A stretch of 64,000 bases of DNA. Origin: Actinokineospora enzanensis DSM 44649 (GTDB lineage Bacteria; Actinomycetota; Actinomycetes; Mycobacteriales; Pseudonocardiaceae). The notes under the pieces were generated by a model, which saw nothing but the letters and a program-made list of their open reading frames with translations, was not told the DNA's origin and made no database searches. Where the stretch lies: positions 1 to 64,000 of the forward strand of contig NZ_KB894405.1 of NCBI RefSeq assembly GCF_000374445.1, written 5' to 3'. Position numbers and translations under genes: made by a program. Shown in pieces: positions 26,189 through 35,013 of this stretch. Position 1 is the first letter of the stretch; each line of letters begins with the position of its first letter.

Positions 26189-26719
26189 ATGCGCGGACTG
26201 ACGCCCGGCCTCACCTCCGCCGTGCCATTGCTGGACTTGCTGCCCGCCGTCTACCAGGAGGACCCGTTCGCGGCACGCTTCCTGGCCGGGTTCGACGACA
26301 TGCTCGCGCCCATTCTGTCCACACTGGACTGCGTGGTCGACTACCTGGACCCGGTGCTGGCGCCGGAGGACTTCCTGGCGTGGCTCGCGGGCTGGGTGGG
26401 CATCGAGGTCGACGAGGGGTGGCCGTTGCCCCGGCGGCGCGCGGCCGTCGCGTCGGCGGTCGAGATGTACCGGACCAGGGGGACGGTCGCGGGACTGCGG
26501 GCGAACCTCGAAGTGCTGACCGGCGGCACGGTGGAGATCGCGGACAGTGGCGGGGTGGCGCACTCTCTCGACCCGGACGCGGACCTGCCGGGTGACGCAC
26601 ATCCCCGCTTGGCCGTACGCGTGTCGGGCGCGCCGGACGCGCCCCTCGACCTGGTGACGGATGTCGTCGCCGCCGCCAAACCCGCCCACGTCGTGCACCG
26701 CGTGGAGGTGACCCCGTGA
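26189..26719 (+). CDS. Baseplate tail protein I (P2 gpI-like)
   Basis: A 176-residue protein with LLDLLPAVYQEDPFAARFLA, LDCVVDYLDPVLAPEDFLAW and RGTVAGLRANLEVLTGG, the marks of the tail-protein-I family that completes the baseplate wedge. One base separates it from the J gene, and its TGA overlaps the next GTG. Confidence 0.88.
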   Translation: MRGLTPGLTSAVPLLDLLPAVYQEDPFAARFLAGFDDMLAPILSTLDCVVDYLDPVLAPEDFLAWLAGWVGIEVDEGWPLPRRRAAVASAVEMYRTRGTVAGLRANLEVLTGGTVEIADSGGVAHSLDPDADLPGDAHPRLAVRVSGAPDAPLDLVTDVVAAAKPAHVVHRVEVTP

Positions 26720-28284
26720 TCGTCTGCAAGTCCTGCGCCTATCACAACGGAGATACCGACACGTTCTGCGGAAAGTGCGGGGGGTTTCTGGAGTGGACGG
26801 GGGAGAAGGTCGCGCCTGTGGTACCGGCGGCGAGAGAACCCGAAGAAGAAGAGGAAGCCCCACGGCGGGGTCTGCTGTCACGGTTGCAGTCGGCGCTCTA
26901 CCTGGATGTGGGGGACCGGCCTGTGTCCCCGGTCTCCGCCCGCCCGGCAGGCCCCGCCACCCCGGCCCGCCCCGGCGCGACCCCGCCCGCCCCACCCCGC
27001 CCTGGGGGCCCACCCCGCCCGCCTCTCCCACCCGGAGGGACCGCCCAGCCGCCGAGTCCCCCCAAACCGCCGCCACCACCCGGCATACCCAAACCGCCTC
27101 CTCCTCCGGGAGTTCCACCATCTCCACCTGGAAGCGCGGTGCTACCAAAACCGCCAGCGCCGCCGGGAAGCACGGCCCTGCCCAAACCGCCTGCGCCACC
27201 TGGCAGCGCGGCGCCGCCCAAACCACCCGGAGATGCAGCGCTGGCAGTACCACCTGTTCCGCCAGGAAACGAGGTGCCACCGAAGCTGCCCCTGCCTCCG
27301 ACCACAGACGAGCAATCGCCCTCGGACGGTTCCATCGACTCCGCGAGACCGGCACTGCCGTCGGTCAACGACGAATCATCGGCCCGGCAGACAGCGGCGA
27401 GCGGGCTGGTGGCGGGTATCACGCCCGGGGACTCGCAGCCGGGAGCGGTGCTGCCGCAGGATAGTGCTCCGGCGCGGCCGACCGTACGCAGGCAGCCGCC
27501 GACCAGGGCACTCAAGCCCGGCGACCTGGTCTGTGGCGAGTGCGGCGAGGGCAACCAACCGACGCGGAAGTTCTGCGGCCGGTGCGGGAACTCGTTGGCG
27601 GCGGCGGACGTCGTCCGAACCCCGTGGTGGCGCCGCCTGCTCCCGCGTCGCGGCGCGAAGGTGCGCAGATCCGGTGAGCGGCCCCGCAACCGGCGCGGCA
27701 AGTCCAAGCTGGGAGCCGCGTTCGGTGCCGTCTTCCGCGTGACGCGTCGCGTGGTGTCGGCGGTGCTGGTGATCGCGGGCATCGCCTACGGGATCTCCGG
27801 CGACTTCCGCAGCTGGGTCAACGCCCACGCGATCGCGCTCGAACAGGATGTCGAGGGGGTCGTGCTGCCGCAGTACGCCCCGGTGGCGCCCGTGGAGATC
27901 ACCGCGACGAGCGAGCTGCTCGACCATCCGGGCGCGTCCGCGTTCGACGGTTTCAGCAACACCTTCTGGGCGGCCCCCGCCGCAGGCCCGGAACCCGTGC
28001 TGGTGGCCCGCTTCGCCCAACCGGTGACCCTGTCCCGCGCGATCATCCGCACCGGCGCCCGCGACGAGTTCCAGGCCCGTCACCGCCCGCACCGGCTGCA
28101 CCTGGTGTTCTCCACCGGCCGCACCGCCGACGTGGAGCTCAAGGACAACCCGGACCCGCAGCAGGTCGATCTCGCCGACGGCGCGGGCGTGACCTCGGTG
28201 GAGGTGCATGTGGTGTCGCTGTACCAGAGCGTCAAGGGGACCGACGTGGCCCTGACCGAGATCGAGTTCTTCACCGAACAGTAG
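26716..28284 (+). CDS. Zinc-ribbon, proline-rich membrane protein with glycan-binding-like C-terminus, candidate CIS anchor
   Basis: A 522-residue protein, last in the CIS operon (GTGA overlap). It has an N-terminal zinc ribbon (Cys4, Cys7, Cys18, Cys21), a long Pro-rich region with PPKPPAPPGS-like repeats (about 75-200), a second zinc ribbon (Cys273, Cys276, Cys287, Cys290), a basic stretch, one membrane segment (about 345-362) and an outside C-terminal domain (about 390-520) resembling discoidin/NADase-type glycan-binding modules. The layout fits a membrane anchor for the particle, as described for CIS of Streptomyces (CisA); that link is by architecture only. Confidence 0.65.
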   Translation: MIVCKSCAYHNGDTDTFCGKCGGFLEWTGEKVAPVVPAAREPEEEEEAPRRGLLSRLQSALYLDVGDRPVSPVSARPAGPATPARPGATPPAPPRPGGPPRPPLPPGGTAQPPSPPKPPPPPGIPKPPPPPGVPPSPPGSAVLPKPPAPPGSTALPKPPAPPGSAAPPKPPGDAALAVPPVPPGNEVPPKLPLPPTTDEQSPSDGSIDSARPALPSVNDESSARQTAASGLVAGITPGDSQPGAVLPQDSAPARPTVRRQPPTRALKPGDLVCGECGEGNQPTRKFCGRCGNSLAAADVVRTPWWRRLLPRRGAKVRRSGERPRNRRGKSKLGAAFGAVFRVTRRVVSAVLVIAGIAYGISGDFRSWVNAHAIALEQDVEGVVLPQYAPVAPVEITATSELLDHPGASAFDGFSNTFWAAPAAGPEPVLVARFAQPVTLSRAIIRTGARDEFQARHRPHRLHLVFSTGRTADVELKDNPDPQQVDLADGAGVTSVEVHVVSLYQSVKGTDVALTEIEFFTEQ

Positions 28285-28334
28285 ATAGACAATCAGCTTG
28301 ACTACTTGTCGAGCGTCGCCGTACCGTCGTTCCC

Positions 28335-28871
28335 ATGTTCGTCGCACACACCCCCGACAGCGCGCCCGAGGCATCGCGGCGCATCCTCGAATCCACCACC
28401 GCGAAGTTCGGCTACCTGCCCGCCCCCATGGCCAAGCTGGCCGAGTCGCCGGAACTGCTGTCCGGCTTCCTCGCCAACACCGCCACGTTCGACCGGACCA
28501 CGCTGACCCCGCTCGAACGCGAGACCGTCGTCATGACGATCGCGACCCACGTCGGCTGCCACTACTGCGTCGCCATGCACACCGCCACCCTGACGAGGCA
28601 GTCCGCCCCGGACGACCTCATCGAGTCCCTGCGCGCCGAGAAGTCCCTACCGGACGAACGCCTGGAGACGCTGCGCCGGTTCACCCTGGCCGTCATGGCC
28701 GGTCGCGGCGAGGTCGAACCCGACATCCTGGACACGTTCCTGGCCGCCGGGTTCACCCGCCGCAACGCGCTGGAGGTCGTGCTGGGCATCGGCACGTACA
28801 CGATCTCGACCTACGCCAACCGCCTGGTCGACGCCGAACTCGACGCCCCGCTGGAACCGTACCGCTGGTGA
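28335..28871 (+). CDS. Carboxymuconolactone decarboxylase/AhpD-like protein
   Basis: A 178-residue all-helical protein with the AhpD-type redox pair Cys75 and Cys78 and a following His82 (GCHYCVAMH), and Glu61/Glu63 before them. Proteins of this kind act as peroxidases or alkylhydroperoxidase partners. It converges on the MarR gene with one base between the stops, so the MarR protein may control it or it may be only a neighbour. It starts 50 bases after the CIS operon and could be read through from it. Confidence 0.75.
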   Translation: MFVAHTPDSAPEASRRILESTTAKFGYLPAPMAKLAESPELLSGFLANTATFDRTTLTPLERETVVMTIATHVGCHYCVAMHTATLTRQSAPDDLIESLRAEKSLPDERLETLRRFTLAVMAGRGEVEPDILDTFLAAGFTRRNALEVVLGIGTYTISTYANRLVDAELDAPLEPYRW

Positions 28872-28872
28872 G

Positions 28873-29337
28873 TCACCAGACCGGTCGCAACGCGACCGGC
28901 GCGCCACCGGACATGTCGCCGATCAGGGTCAGCAACACGGTCCGCAACCCGGCCACCTGCTCCCGGCCGACCCTGTCCGCCCACCGGTTCTCGATCCCAC
29001 CCCACAACTCCACCACCCGCCGCACACACGCCCACCCGCGCTCGGTCAACGTGACCGTACGACTGCGACGATCGGTCGGATGCGGCCCCCGGGTGACGTA
29101 ACCACGGTGCTCCAACTCATCCACCAACTGCACGGCCGCCTGCTTCGTCACCCCCAGGTGCTGCCCCAACTCCACGGCCGTCGCCGTCGGATGATGCGAC
29201 AGGTACTGGAACACGAAACCGTGCGCGGGCCGCACATCGCCGAACCCCTCCACGGCCAGCGCCGCGTGCACCTCATCCATGATCAGGCGGAACGCCATGG
29301 CCAACAGAGCGGGGATGTCGGACGGCGCCGGTGTCAC
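28873..29337 (-). CDS. MarR-family transcriptional regulator
   Basis: A 154-residue protein with a winged helix-turn-helix at about residues 50-110 (TATAVELGQHLGVTKQAAVQ, ELEHRGYVTRGPHPTDRRSR). It starts at a GTG after GGGTGAGGTC. MarR proteins often sense oxidants or phenolic compounds, which fits an AhpD-like neighbour. Its operator was not identified. Confidence 0.82.
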   Translation of the reverse strand: MTPAPSDIPALLAMAFRLIMDEVHAALAVEGFGDVRPAHGFVFQYLSHHPTATAVELGQHLGVTKQAAVQLVDELEHRGYVTRGPHPTDRRSRTVTLTERGWACVRRVVELWGGIENRWADRVGREQVAGLRTVLLTLIGDMSGGAPVALRPVW

Positions 29338-29595
29338 GACCTCACCCTAATGCCCAGCCACCCCCCTCGGCACGCTCGGCAACCCCAGCCCCCGCCCCCG
29401 ACACCCCTCAACCGGACCCGGCGGTTCCGGCCCCGCCGGGGCGGTGCGGGTTGTCCACAACCCCGCCGATCCATCCACAGCTCACGACTGGGCGATATTG
29501 ACAACGAGTCGGACCGCCTAGGGTTCCACGTATAGGGCGGGTCAGCCCCCCGGGAGGGAGGGGCGTGTGCTGGGGGGTGCGCTTGGGCGGCTCGG

Positions 29596-31932
29596 TCAGC
29601 GCCGCCCGACGAACTCGGCGGGTGTCACGGTGTTGCTGACCACCAGCAGCCCGGCCGCAACCGAGATCCCTGTCCCGTTCACCACCGCGACGACCACTCG
29701 CGGTCCGACCGAAGCCTTGGGAAACACCAATAGCTGAGCCCCGAATCGCCCGTCGGAGCCGGTGGTGGCTGTCACGCTCTCGACCGAGTCGCGAAACCCC
29801 ACGGTCACGGCCCGGCCGGGCGGGAACCCGATCCCGTCGACCTCCGTGACGCGCCCAGGAGAAAGCACCCCGGGGTTCACCACCAACACCGGCGAGATTC
29901 CCGCTCCGCGAACCCCCACCAAATGCACCTCGCCAGGCGTGGTAGTGAACCTCACCACCCCGGTGCGTGCCCCTGCCGCCCCCGGTGAGAACCGCACCTG
30001 AACCTCACACGACCCCCCAGGCGCAACGACCGCTCCAACGCACCCCGTGACCCCGAACTCCGGTGAATCAACTCCTATCCCGGTCACGGTCATCGCCGCG
30101 CCACCGAGGTTCCGCACGGTCAGCGGCTCCACCGGCCCATCCGACAACAACAGCCGGTCCCCGAAATCCACCGGATCAGGACCAGCCGCAAACTCCGCAC
30201 CAGCCTGAACAACAACCCGCGAATCCCCTTCCCCTCGTACCGCCACGGTGAACCCTCGCGCGACCAAAACCGCCGCACGGTCTCCAGCCGTGGACGGCGT
30301 GAACCGAAGTGAGACCTCGCAACTCTCGCCCGAATGCAGCACGTGTCCCGAGCAGGCATCGGCCCCGAGCGAGAAGTCACCAGATCCGGTAAGCGCCAAC
30401 GAACCGATGGGCAGCGGACCAAACCCCTTGTGCGACAGCGACACTGTCCGAGTGGCCGTATGACCGACCGTGACCGGACCGAAGTCGACGTCATCCGCGC
30501 TGAGGCCAGGCTCGAAGGTATGTGCGAACACGTCGTCCGCATCCGCCGCGTCACCCCCGGCCAACCGAGCGTCGGACTCGAACGCCACCCGCGCACCATC
30601 CCAGGACAGAGAAGGCGCCTCAGCCCACCGGCTCGGTGTGCTCTGCCCGTCACAGACTTGCGCGCAACTGGAAGCGAGCGCTGTCAGGCCCGCGCGTAGA
30701 TCCCGCACAACCACCTGACACTGCACACGCACATCCCGACTCTCATCCGGCGGCGGCACAGACACGTAGTCCGACGGTTCAAGACAGGATGGCTCGTAGT
30801 AGCCCAGTGGCACGTCAGCGCCATCGTGAACGGCGCGCGCGTCGGTGACGAACGCGAGGTAGCGGCCGTCCGCAGACAGGCCCGGAAGGCTCCCGTTGAC
30901 CGGGACACCGGCCGCGTTGCGCGAGGCCAACACGGAGTCCACACCGGGCCGGACGACATACACGTTCGGTTGGCTCGTGACCTGCTCCGCCACGAACGCG
31001 ATCACCGACCCGTCCCCGGAGATCGCGGGCCGACGAAAGTCCACCGACTCGTCCGTGTCGAGCGGCGCGCCGTTCTCGTCGAGATCGACACGCAGAGCGA
31101 GACCGGTGGCGACCTCGACACGGACCACGGCGTGGAAGGACGACGCGGCAGCGGCCGCCACCACGAACCGTCCGTCGCCGGAGATCTCCGGGTCGTAGGC
31201 CCGATCGACCCGTTCGGTCCCGATCGTCACCGGCAGTGCGCGGGCAGGACCAGGCGTGCCCGCCAAGAGGTCCGCCACGAAGAGGCCGTCCGGTTCCTCC
31301 CAGGCGATCCGCGAGCCGTCGGCCGAGATGCGTGGTCGGTCGGGCTCGGACGCGGTGACCACGTGGTAGCGGTAGTCCATCGCCCCGTCCGGTCTGCGCG
31401 CGTCGAACACGCCGTTCGGTGCGCGGTCGCATACGAGGATGTTGACGTCGGTGTCGGTCTCGGTGATGTTGGTCGCGCGGCTGAGGAACGCGACGAACCG
31501 GCCGTCGCGGGAGATCGTCGGCAGGTAGCTGTCGCCGTCGGCGGACGTCTCCGAGATCTGCGCGGCGAGCAAACGTTTGCCCCGGAGTGGAACCGGCTCG
31601 TCATCGATGAACTGGCCTCGGCTGATCAGGACAGTCCGGTTGCGGGCGATGTCGCGGACGTAGACGTTGTCGGTGTCCTCTCTCGTTGGACCGTCCAAAG
31701 GGGAGTAGCTCGTGAACGCCACCGCCGTCCCGTCCTGGGACATGTCCTGTTCCCGCCCGCCTGTCGGCGACGGGACTCCGGCAGCGTCCACTGACACCAG
31801 CTCGGTCGACCCGTTCACCGCCGCAGCAGACTCGGGCACCATCACCCCACTCGCGCCCACGGCGAGTACCAACGCAGCCACGGCGACACGACGGAACACG
31901 GCGACCTCCGACAGGGTTACTCGGGTGCCCAT
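29596..31932 (-). CDS. Secreted beta-propeller protein with Ig-like (SPD2/Hydin-type) domains
   Basis: A 778-residue protein with a signal peptide (about residues 1-40; RRVAVAALVLAVGASGVMVP). Residues about 40-460 look like a TolB/WD-type propeller with repeated DGRFVAF and ISGDGRFVV blades. Two Ig-like choice-of-anchor-D domains follow (about 490-690; VDFGPVTVGHTATRTVSL, VDFGDRLLLSDGPVEPLTVR) and a third beta domain ends the protein. It should lie outside the cell or at the wall. It is not a standard CIS part; its closeness to the locus may be chance. Confidence 0.65.
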   Translation of the reverse strand: MGTRVTLSEVAVFRRVAVAALVLAVGASGVMVPESAAAVNGSTELVSVDAAGVPSPTGGREQDMSQDGTAVAFTSYSPLDGPTREDTDNVYVRDIARNRTVLISRGQFIDDEPVPLRGKRLLAAQISETSADGDSYLPTISRDGRFVAFLSRATNITETDTDVNILVCDRAPNGVFDARRPDGAMDYRYHVVTASEPDRPRISADGSRIAWEEPDGLFVADLLAGTPGPARALPVTIGTERVDRAYDPEISGDGRFVVAAAAASSFHAVVRVEVATGLALRVDLDENGAPLDTDESVDFRRPAISGDGSVIAFVAEQVTSQPNVYVVRPGVDSVLASRNAAGVPVNGSLPGLSADGRYLAFVTDARAVHDGADVPLGYYEPSCLEPSDYVSVPPPDESRDVRVQCQVVVRDLRAGLTALASSCAQVCDGQSTPSRWAEAPSLSWDGARVAFESDARLAGGDAADADDVFAHTFEPGLSADDVDFGPVTVGHTATRTVSLSHKGFGPLPIGSLALTGSGDFSLGADACSGHVLHSGESCEVSLRFTPSTAGDRAAVLVARGFTVAVRGEGDSRVVVQAGAEFAAGPDPVDFGDRLLLSDGPVEPLTVRNLGGAAMTVTGIGVDSPEFGVTGCVGAVVAPGGSCEVQVRFSPGAAGARTGVVRFTTTPGEVHLVGVRGAGISPVLVVNPGVLSPGRVTEVDGIGFPPGRAVTVGFRDSVESVTATTGSDGRFGAQLLVFPKASVGPRVVVAVVNGTGISVAAGLLVVSNTVTPAEFVGRR

Positions 31933-32083
31933 CGCAGCCTAGGAAGTCCGCATCGCGCGCGACCCGGCTCGCGGGTGGTGAACCGGACGCGGTCACGCGC
32001 ACCAAAGGGCAGGCGGCACTGCCCGGTGACGCACCCGATCGCAGGGTCCGCGCGCGTGTGGTCGGTCCGGACACTTGCCGGTC

Positions 32084-33388
32084 ATGGGAGCCACGACCTC
32101 GCTCGCGGGCGACACACTCACCGTCACCCCGGGGGACACCGCGCGCACGACAGTGCGGATCGCCAACTCCGGCCCACTCGTCGACCAGTTCACGGTGGAC
32201 GTGGTCGGCGACGCGGGGGAGTGGGTGCGGGTCGAGCCGCCGGTCCTGAACCTGCTGCCCGGCACCGAGGGCGAGGTGACACTGCTCTTCACCCCACCCC
32301 GCGACGGTTCTGTCGCCGCCGGTCCTGTTCCGTTCGGGGCTCGCGTTGTCTCGCGTGAGGACCCTGCCGGTTCCGTGGTGGTGGAGAGCGCGGTAGAGGT
32401 TCTGCCGTATACGGACCTGCGCGTCGAATTGGTGCCGCGCACGATCAAGTGTCGTTCGCGTGCACGGTGTGAGCTGGTGGTGGACAACGCGGGCAACTAC
32501 CCGTTGGGCGTCGAGATCGCGGTGTCGGATCCCGAGGACGCGCTGCGGCTCGCGGTCGACCACCCGACGCTGACCATCGCTCCCGGCACGTCGGCGTTCC
32601 TACGCCTCCGCGTCCGCCCCCACGACCGGTTTCTGCGCGGACAGGAACGCCGTCATCCGTTCCAGGTCGTCGTCGCCGTCGGTGACGTACCGCCGATGGC
32701 CGCCGAGGGGACGGTCGTGCAGCACCAGTTGCTGCCGAAGTGGCTGCTGCCCGCCGTGCTGGTTCTGCTGGCGTTGGCGATCGTCGCGGTGACGTTGTGG
32801 CTGACACTGGTGAAACCGAGCATCGAGTCCGCCGCGCGCGACACGGCCGCCGCGCTCGTCAAGGCCGAACAGGCGCGGTTGGAAGACAAGGCCGACACGG
32901 CGGAGAAGAAGGCGGCCGCCGCCGAAGAACACGCCGCAGCAGTGGAGAAGAAGACCGGCGACGCCAACACCGCCGCCGCTGCCGCCCCCTCGGTCACCAG
33001 TCCCGAGGGCGTCGACATCGCCCGCGGCCAAGCCTTCGACTTCCGCGTCACCACCACCCCGACCGCCACCCCCAATCCCGCCGACTTCCCCACCTTCACC
33101 GCCCCCACCCCGATCCCGGACGGCAAGACCCTCGTCATCACCGACTTGGTCCTGCAAAACCCCCGCGGCGACGCGGGCACCCTCCGCATCCTCCGTGGCG
33201 ACCAGATCCTGCTGGAGTTCGGCCTCAACAACTTCCGCGACGTCGACTACCACTACCTGGAACCCCTGACGTTCCCGCCGGGCCAGGAACTGAAGGTGGC
33301 CGTCAACTGCCAACTCCCCGGGGCGCCGCAACCCCCCACCGGCAAGTGCACCCCCTCCGTCTCCTTCTCCGGCCGCCTCGCGGGCTGA
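32084..33388 (+). CDS. Membrane protein with Ig-like N-terminus and helical stalk (COG1470-like)
   Basis: A 434-residue protein. The ATG at 32084 is preferred over the TTG at 32075. Residues 5-210 hold two Ig-like beta domains (TLTVTPGDTARTTVRIANSG and a second TDLRVELVPRTIKC block), one membrane segment follows (about 220-243; LLPAVLVLLALAIVAVTLW), then an Ala/Glu/Lys-rich coiled coil (about 248-305) and a beta-rich C-terminal domain. Such COG1470-type proteins are found beside CIS loci of actinomycetes. Role unknown. Confidence 0.6.
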   Translation: MGATTSLAGDTLTVTPGDTARTTVRIANSGPLVDQFTVDVVGDAGEWVRVEPPVLNLLPGTEGEVTLLFTPPRDGSVAAGPVPFGARVVSREDPAGSVVVESAVEVLPYTDLRVELVPRTIKCRSRARCELVVDNAGNYPLGVEIAVSDPEDALRLAVDHPTLTIAPGTSAFLRLRVRPHDRFLRGQERRHPFQVVVAVGDVPPMAAEGTVVQHQLLPKWLLPAVLVLLALAIVAVTLWLTLVKPSIESAARDTAAALVKAEQARLEDKADTAEKKAAAAEEHAAAVEKKTGDANTAAAAAPSVTSPEGVDIARGQAFDFRVTTTPTATPNPADFPTFTAPTPIPDGKTLVITDLVLQNPRGDAGTLRILRGDQILLEFGLNNFRDVDYHYLEPLTFPPGQELKVAVNCQLPGAPQPPTGKCTPSVSFSGRLAG

Positions 33389-33472
33389 CTCCCCCTTCGC
33401 GAGCCCACCTCGACCTGGGCGGCTGTTGTGCTGTGCGGTCGAGTGCCATGTTGTCGGGGTGCGGTTCACGGC

Positions 33473-33499
33473 GCGGTGGCCAGGCGTCCTGGCCACCGC
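33473..33499. terminator. Terminator hairpin between convergent genes
   Basis: 12-bp perfect arms (33473-33484 with 33488-33499) and a 3-base loop, placed between the Ig-like membrane gene and the LuxR gene, so it may serve both strands. Confidence 0.7.
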
Positions 33500-33506
33500 C
33501 ACCGGC

Positions 33507-34139
33507 TCAGATGAGCCCCTCCCGCAACGCATACGCCACCGCGTGCGATCTGTTCCGCAGCTGGAACCGGTTCGTCACATCATGCAGGATCGACTTCACC
33601 GTGCGCTGCGAGTAACACAGCTGGTCCGCGATCTCCTTCGTCGACAACCCCGACGCCACCAACCGCAGCACCTCCGTCTCCCGGTTCGTGATCCCCGCCA
33701 GGTGCAGCCCACGCGGCTCCAACACGTGCCTCTGCAACCGCGAAACCCGGTTCAACAACCTCCCCAGCAGATCCGGCGGCAACGCACCCTCACCCACCGC
33801 CGCCGCCTTCACCAGGCGCACCAGGACGTCCGGGGTCGTGTCCGCGCGCCGGGCCACCGCGCACACGCCCGCTTCCACAGCGGCCAGGATCTCGCTCTCC
33901 TCCAGGTCGCCCGCGATGAGCACCACGTGCGTGAAGCCGCGGCAGCGCAGGGTTTTCAGCAGCTGCTCGGCCCGAGTGTCGAACCGGTCGGCGACCACCA
34001 GGGCCACCGCCTCCGGGGTGGCGTCGTCCTCCTCGACCAGCCGGAGCTCCGGACGGGCGCGCAGCGCCATGTGCACCCCGTTGCGCAGGATCGGGTCCGT
34101 GGCCCGCACGAGCACCGCTGTCCGATTCTCTTCCCGCAT
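33507..34139 (-). CDS. Atypical LuxR-family response regulator
   Basis: A 210-residue protein with an N-terminal receiver-like domain and a LuxR HTH (about 148-205; ITNRETEVLRLVASGLSTKE, YSQRTVKSILHDVTNRF). The receiver lacks the usual acidic pair after the first strand (VLVRATDPI) and has no clear phosphorylation pocket, so it may not be phosphorylated in the normal way. It lies 3 bases from the next regulator and next to the CIS region. CIS loci in Streptomyces also have LuxR-type neighbours. Confidence 0.78.
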   Translation of the reverse strand: MREENRTAVLVRATDPILRNGVHMALRARPELRLVEEDDATPEAVALVVADRFDTRAEQLLKTLRCRGFTHVVLIAGDLEESEILAAVEAGVCAVARRADTTPDVLVRLVKAAAVGEGALPPDLLGRLLNRVSRLQRHVLEPRGLHLAGITNRETEVLRLVASGLSTKEIADQLCYSQRTVKSILHDVTNRFQLRNRSHAVAYALREGLI

Positions 34140-34142
34140 GTC

Positions 34143-34874
34143 CTACCCCGCTTCCTCGTCCCCCGGGTGGAACCCAGACGGTGCCCGATCGGGCGTCCCG
34201 ACCGCATGGGACCGGTGTCCCGGAATTGCCCGGACGCGCGGCGGCGACCCCAGACCCGCGGTGCGGGCGCGCACGATCGCCTGGGCCCGGTCGGGCACCC
34301 GCAGCTTGGTGAAGATGCTGGACACGTGGTTGCGCACGGTCTTCGGGCTCAACGACAGCGCTCGCGCGATCACCGTGTTGCTCTCGCCGTCCGCGATCAG
34401 CGCCAGCACCTCGCGTTCCCGGCCGGTCAGCTCCGGGAACACGGCAGGCGTCGGTTCGCTGAAGAAGCTCAGCACCCGGTCGGCCACACCGGAGCCGAAG
34501 ATGGCCTCCCCGCGGCCGACCGCGTGCACGGCGCGCACGATCTCGTCCTGGCCGGAGCCCTTGAGCAGGTACCCGCGCGCGCCCGCGCGCATGGCCGCGA
34601 GCACGGACTCACTGTCGTTGAACATGGTCAGCACCAGCACGCCGGTCCCCGGCCGTTCGCCGACGATCACCCGGGTCGCGTCGATGCCGGTCGTGTCCGG
34701 CAGGTGCACGTCCATCACCACCACGTCCGGCGCCAGCTCGCGGGCCGCCGCGATCGCCTCCGCGCCGGTCGCGGCCTCACCGACCAGCGACACCGTGGGC
34801 TCGCCCGCCAGCACGGTGCACAGCCCGAACCGGAACAGCGGGTGGTCGTCCACCACCAGCACCCGAGGATTCAT
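34143..34874 (-). CDS. NarL/LuxR-type response regulator
   Basis: A 243-residue protein with a complete receiver: Asp9/Asp10 and phosphorylation site Asp55 (VVVMDVHLPD), then VLVLTMFND and YLLKG. The LuxR HTH is at about 150-205 (LTGREREVLALIADGESNTV, LSPKTVRNHVSSIFTKL). A 35-residue Arg/Pro-rich tail is unusual for the family. Cognate partner is the histidine kinase encoded upstream in the same direction. Confidence 0.88.
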   Translation of the reverse strand: MNPRVLVVDDHPLFRFGLCTVLAGEPTVSLVGEAATGAEAIAAARELAPDVVVMDVHLPDTTGIDATRVIVGERPGTGVLVLTMFNDSESVLAAMRAGARGYLLKGSGQDEIVRAVHAVGRGEAIFGSGVADRVLSFFSEPTPAVFPELTGREREVLALIADGESNTVIARALSLSPKTVRNHVSSIFTKLRVPDRAQAIVRARTAGLGSPPRVRAIPGHRSHAVGTPDRAPSGFHPGDEEAG

Positions 34875-35013
34875 CCACAACCCCCGAAGTTGTCCACAGG
34901 CCCGCCGGGCCTCCTTTCGCTTCCCCTTGCGCGCCAGCACCATGGACCTCGGCGACCCGACCAGGGCCGCCGGAAACCTCTGCCCAGGAGCGAACATGGA
35001 AATCCAGCCGCGG

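Noticed and set aside
13698..28284. Interpretation of the tail genes as a prophage or type VI secretion system
   Set aside because: No capsid, terminase, portal, integrase or lysis genes, and no TssB/C, TssJ-M or ClpV genes; DUF4157, DUF4255 and the LysM protein point to an eCIS-type system.
34880..34910. TTGTCCACA, an actinobacterial DnaA-box-like word
   Set aside because: Single copies occur here and near 29451; no cluster of boxes, so no origin is supported.
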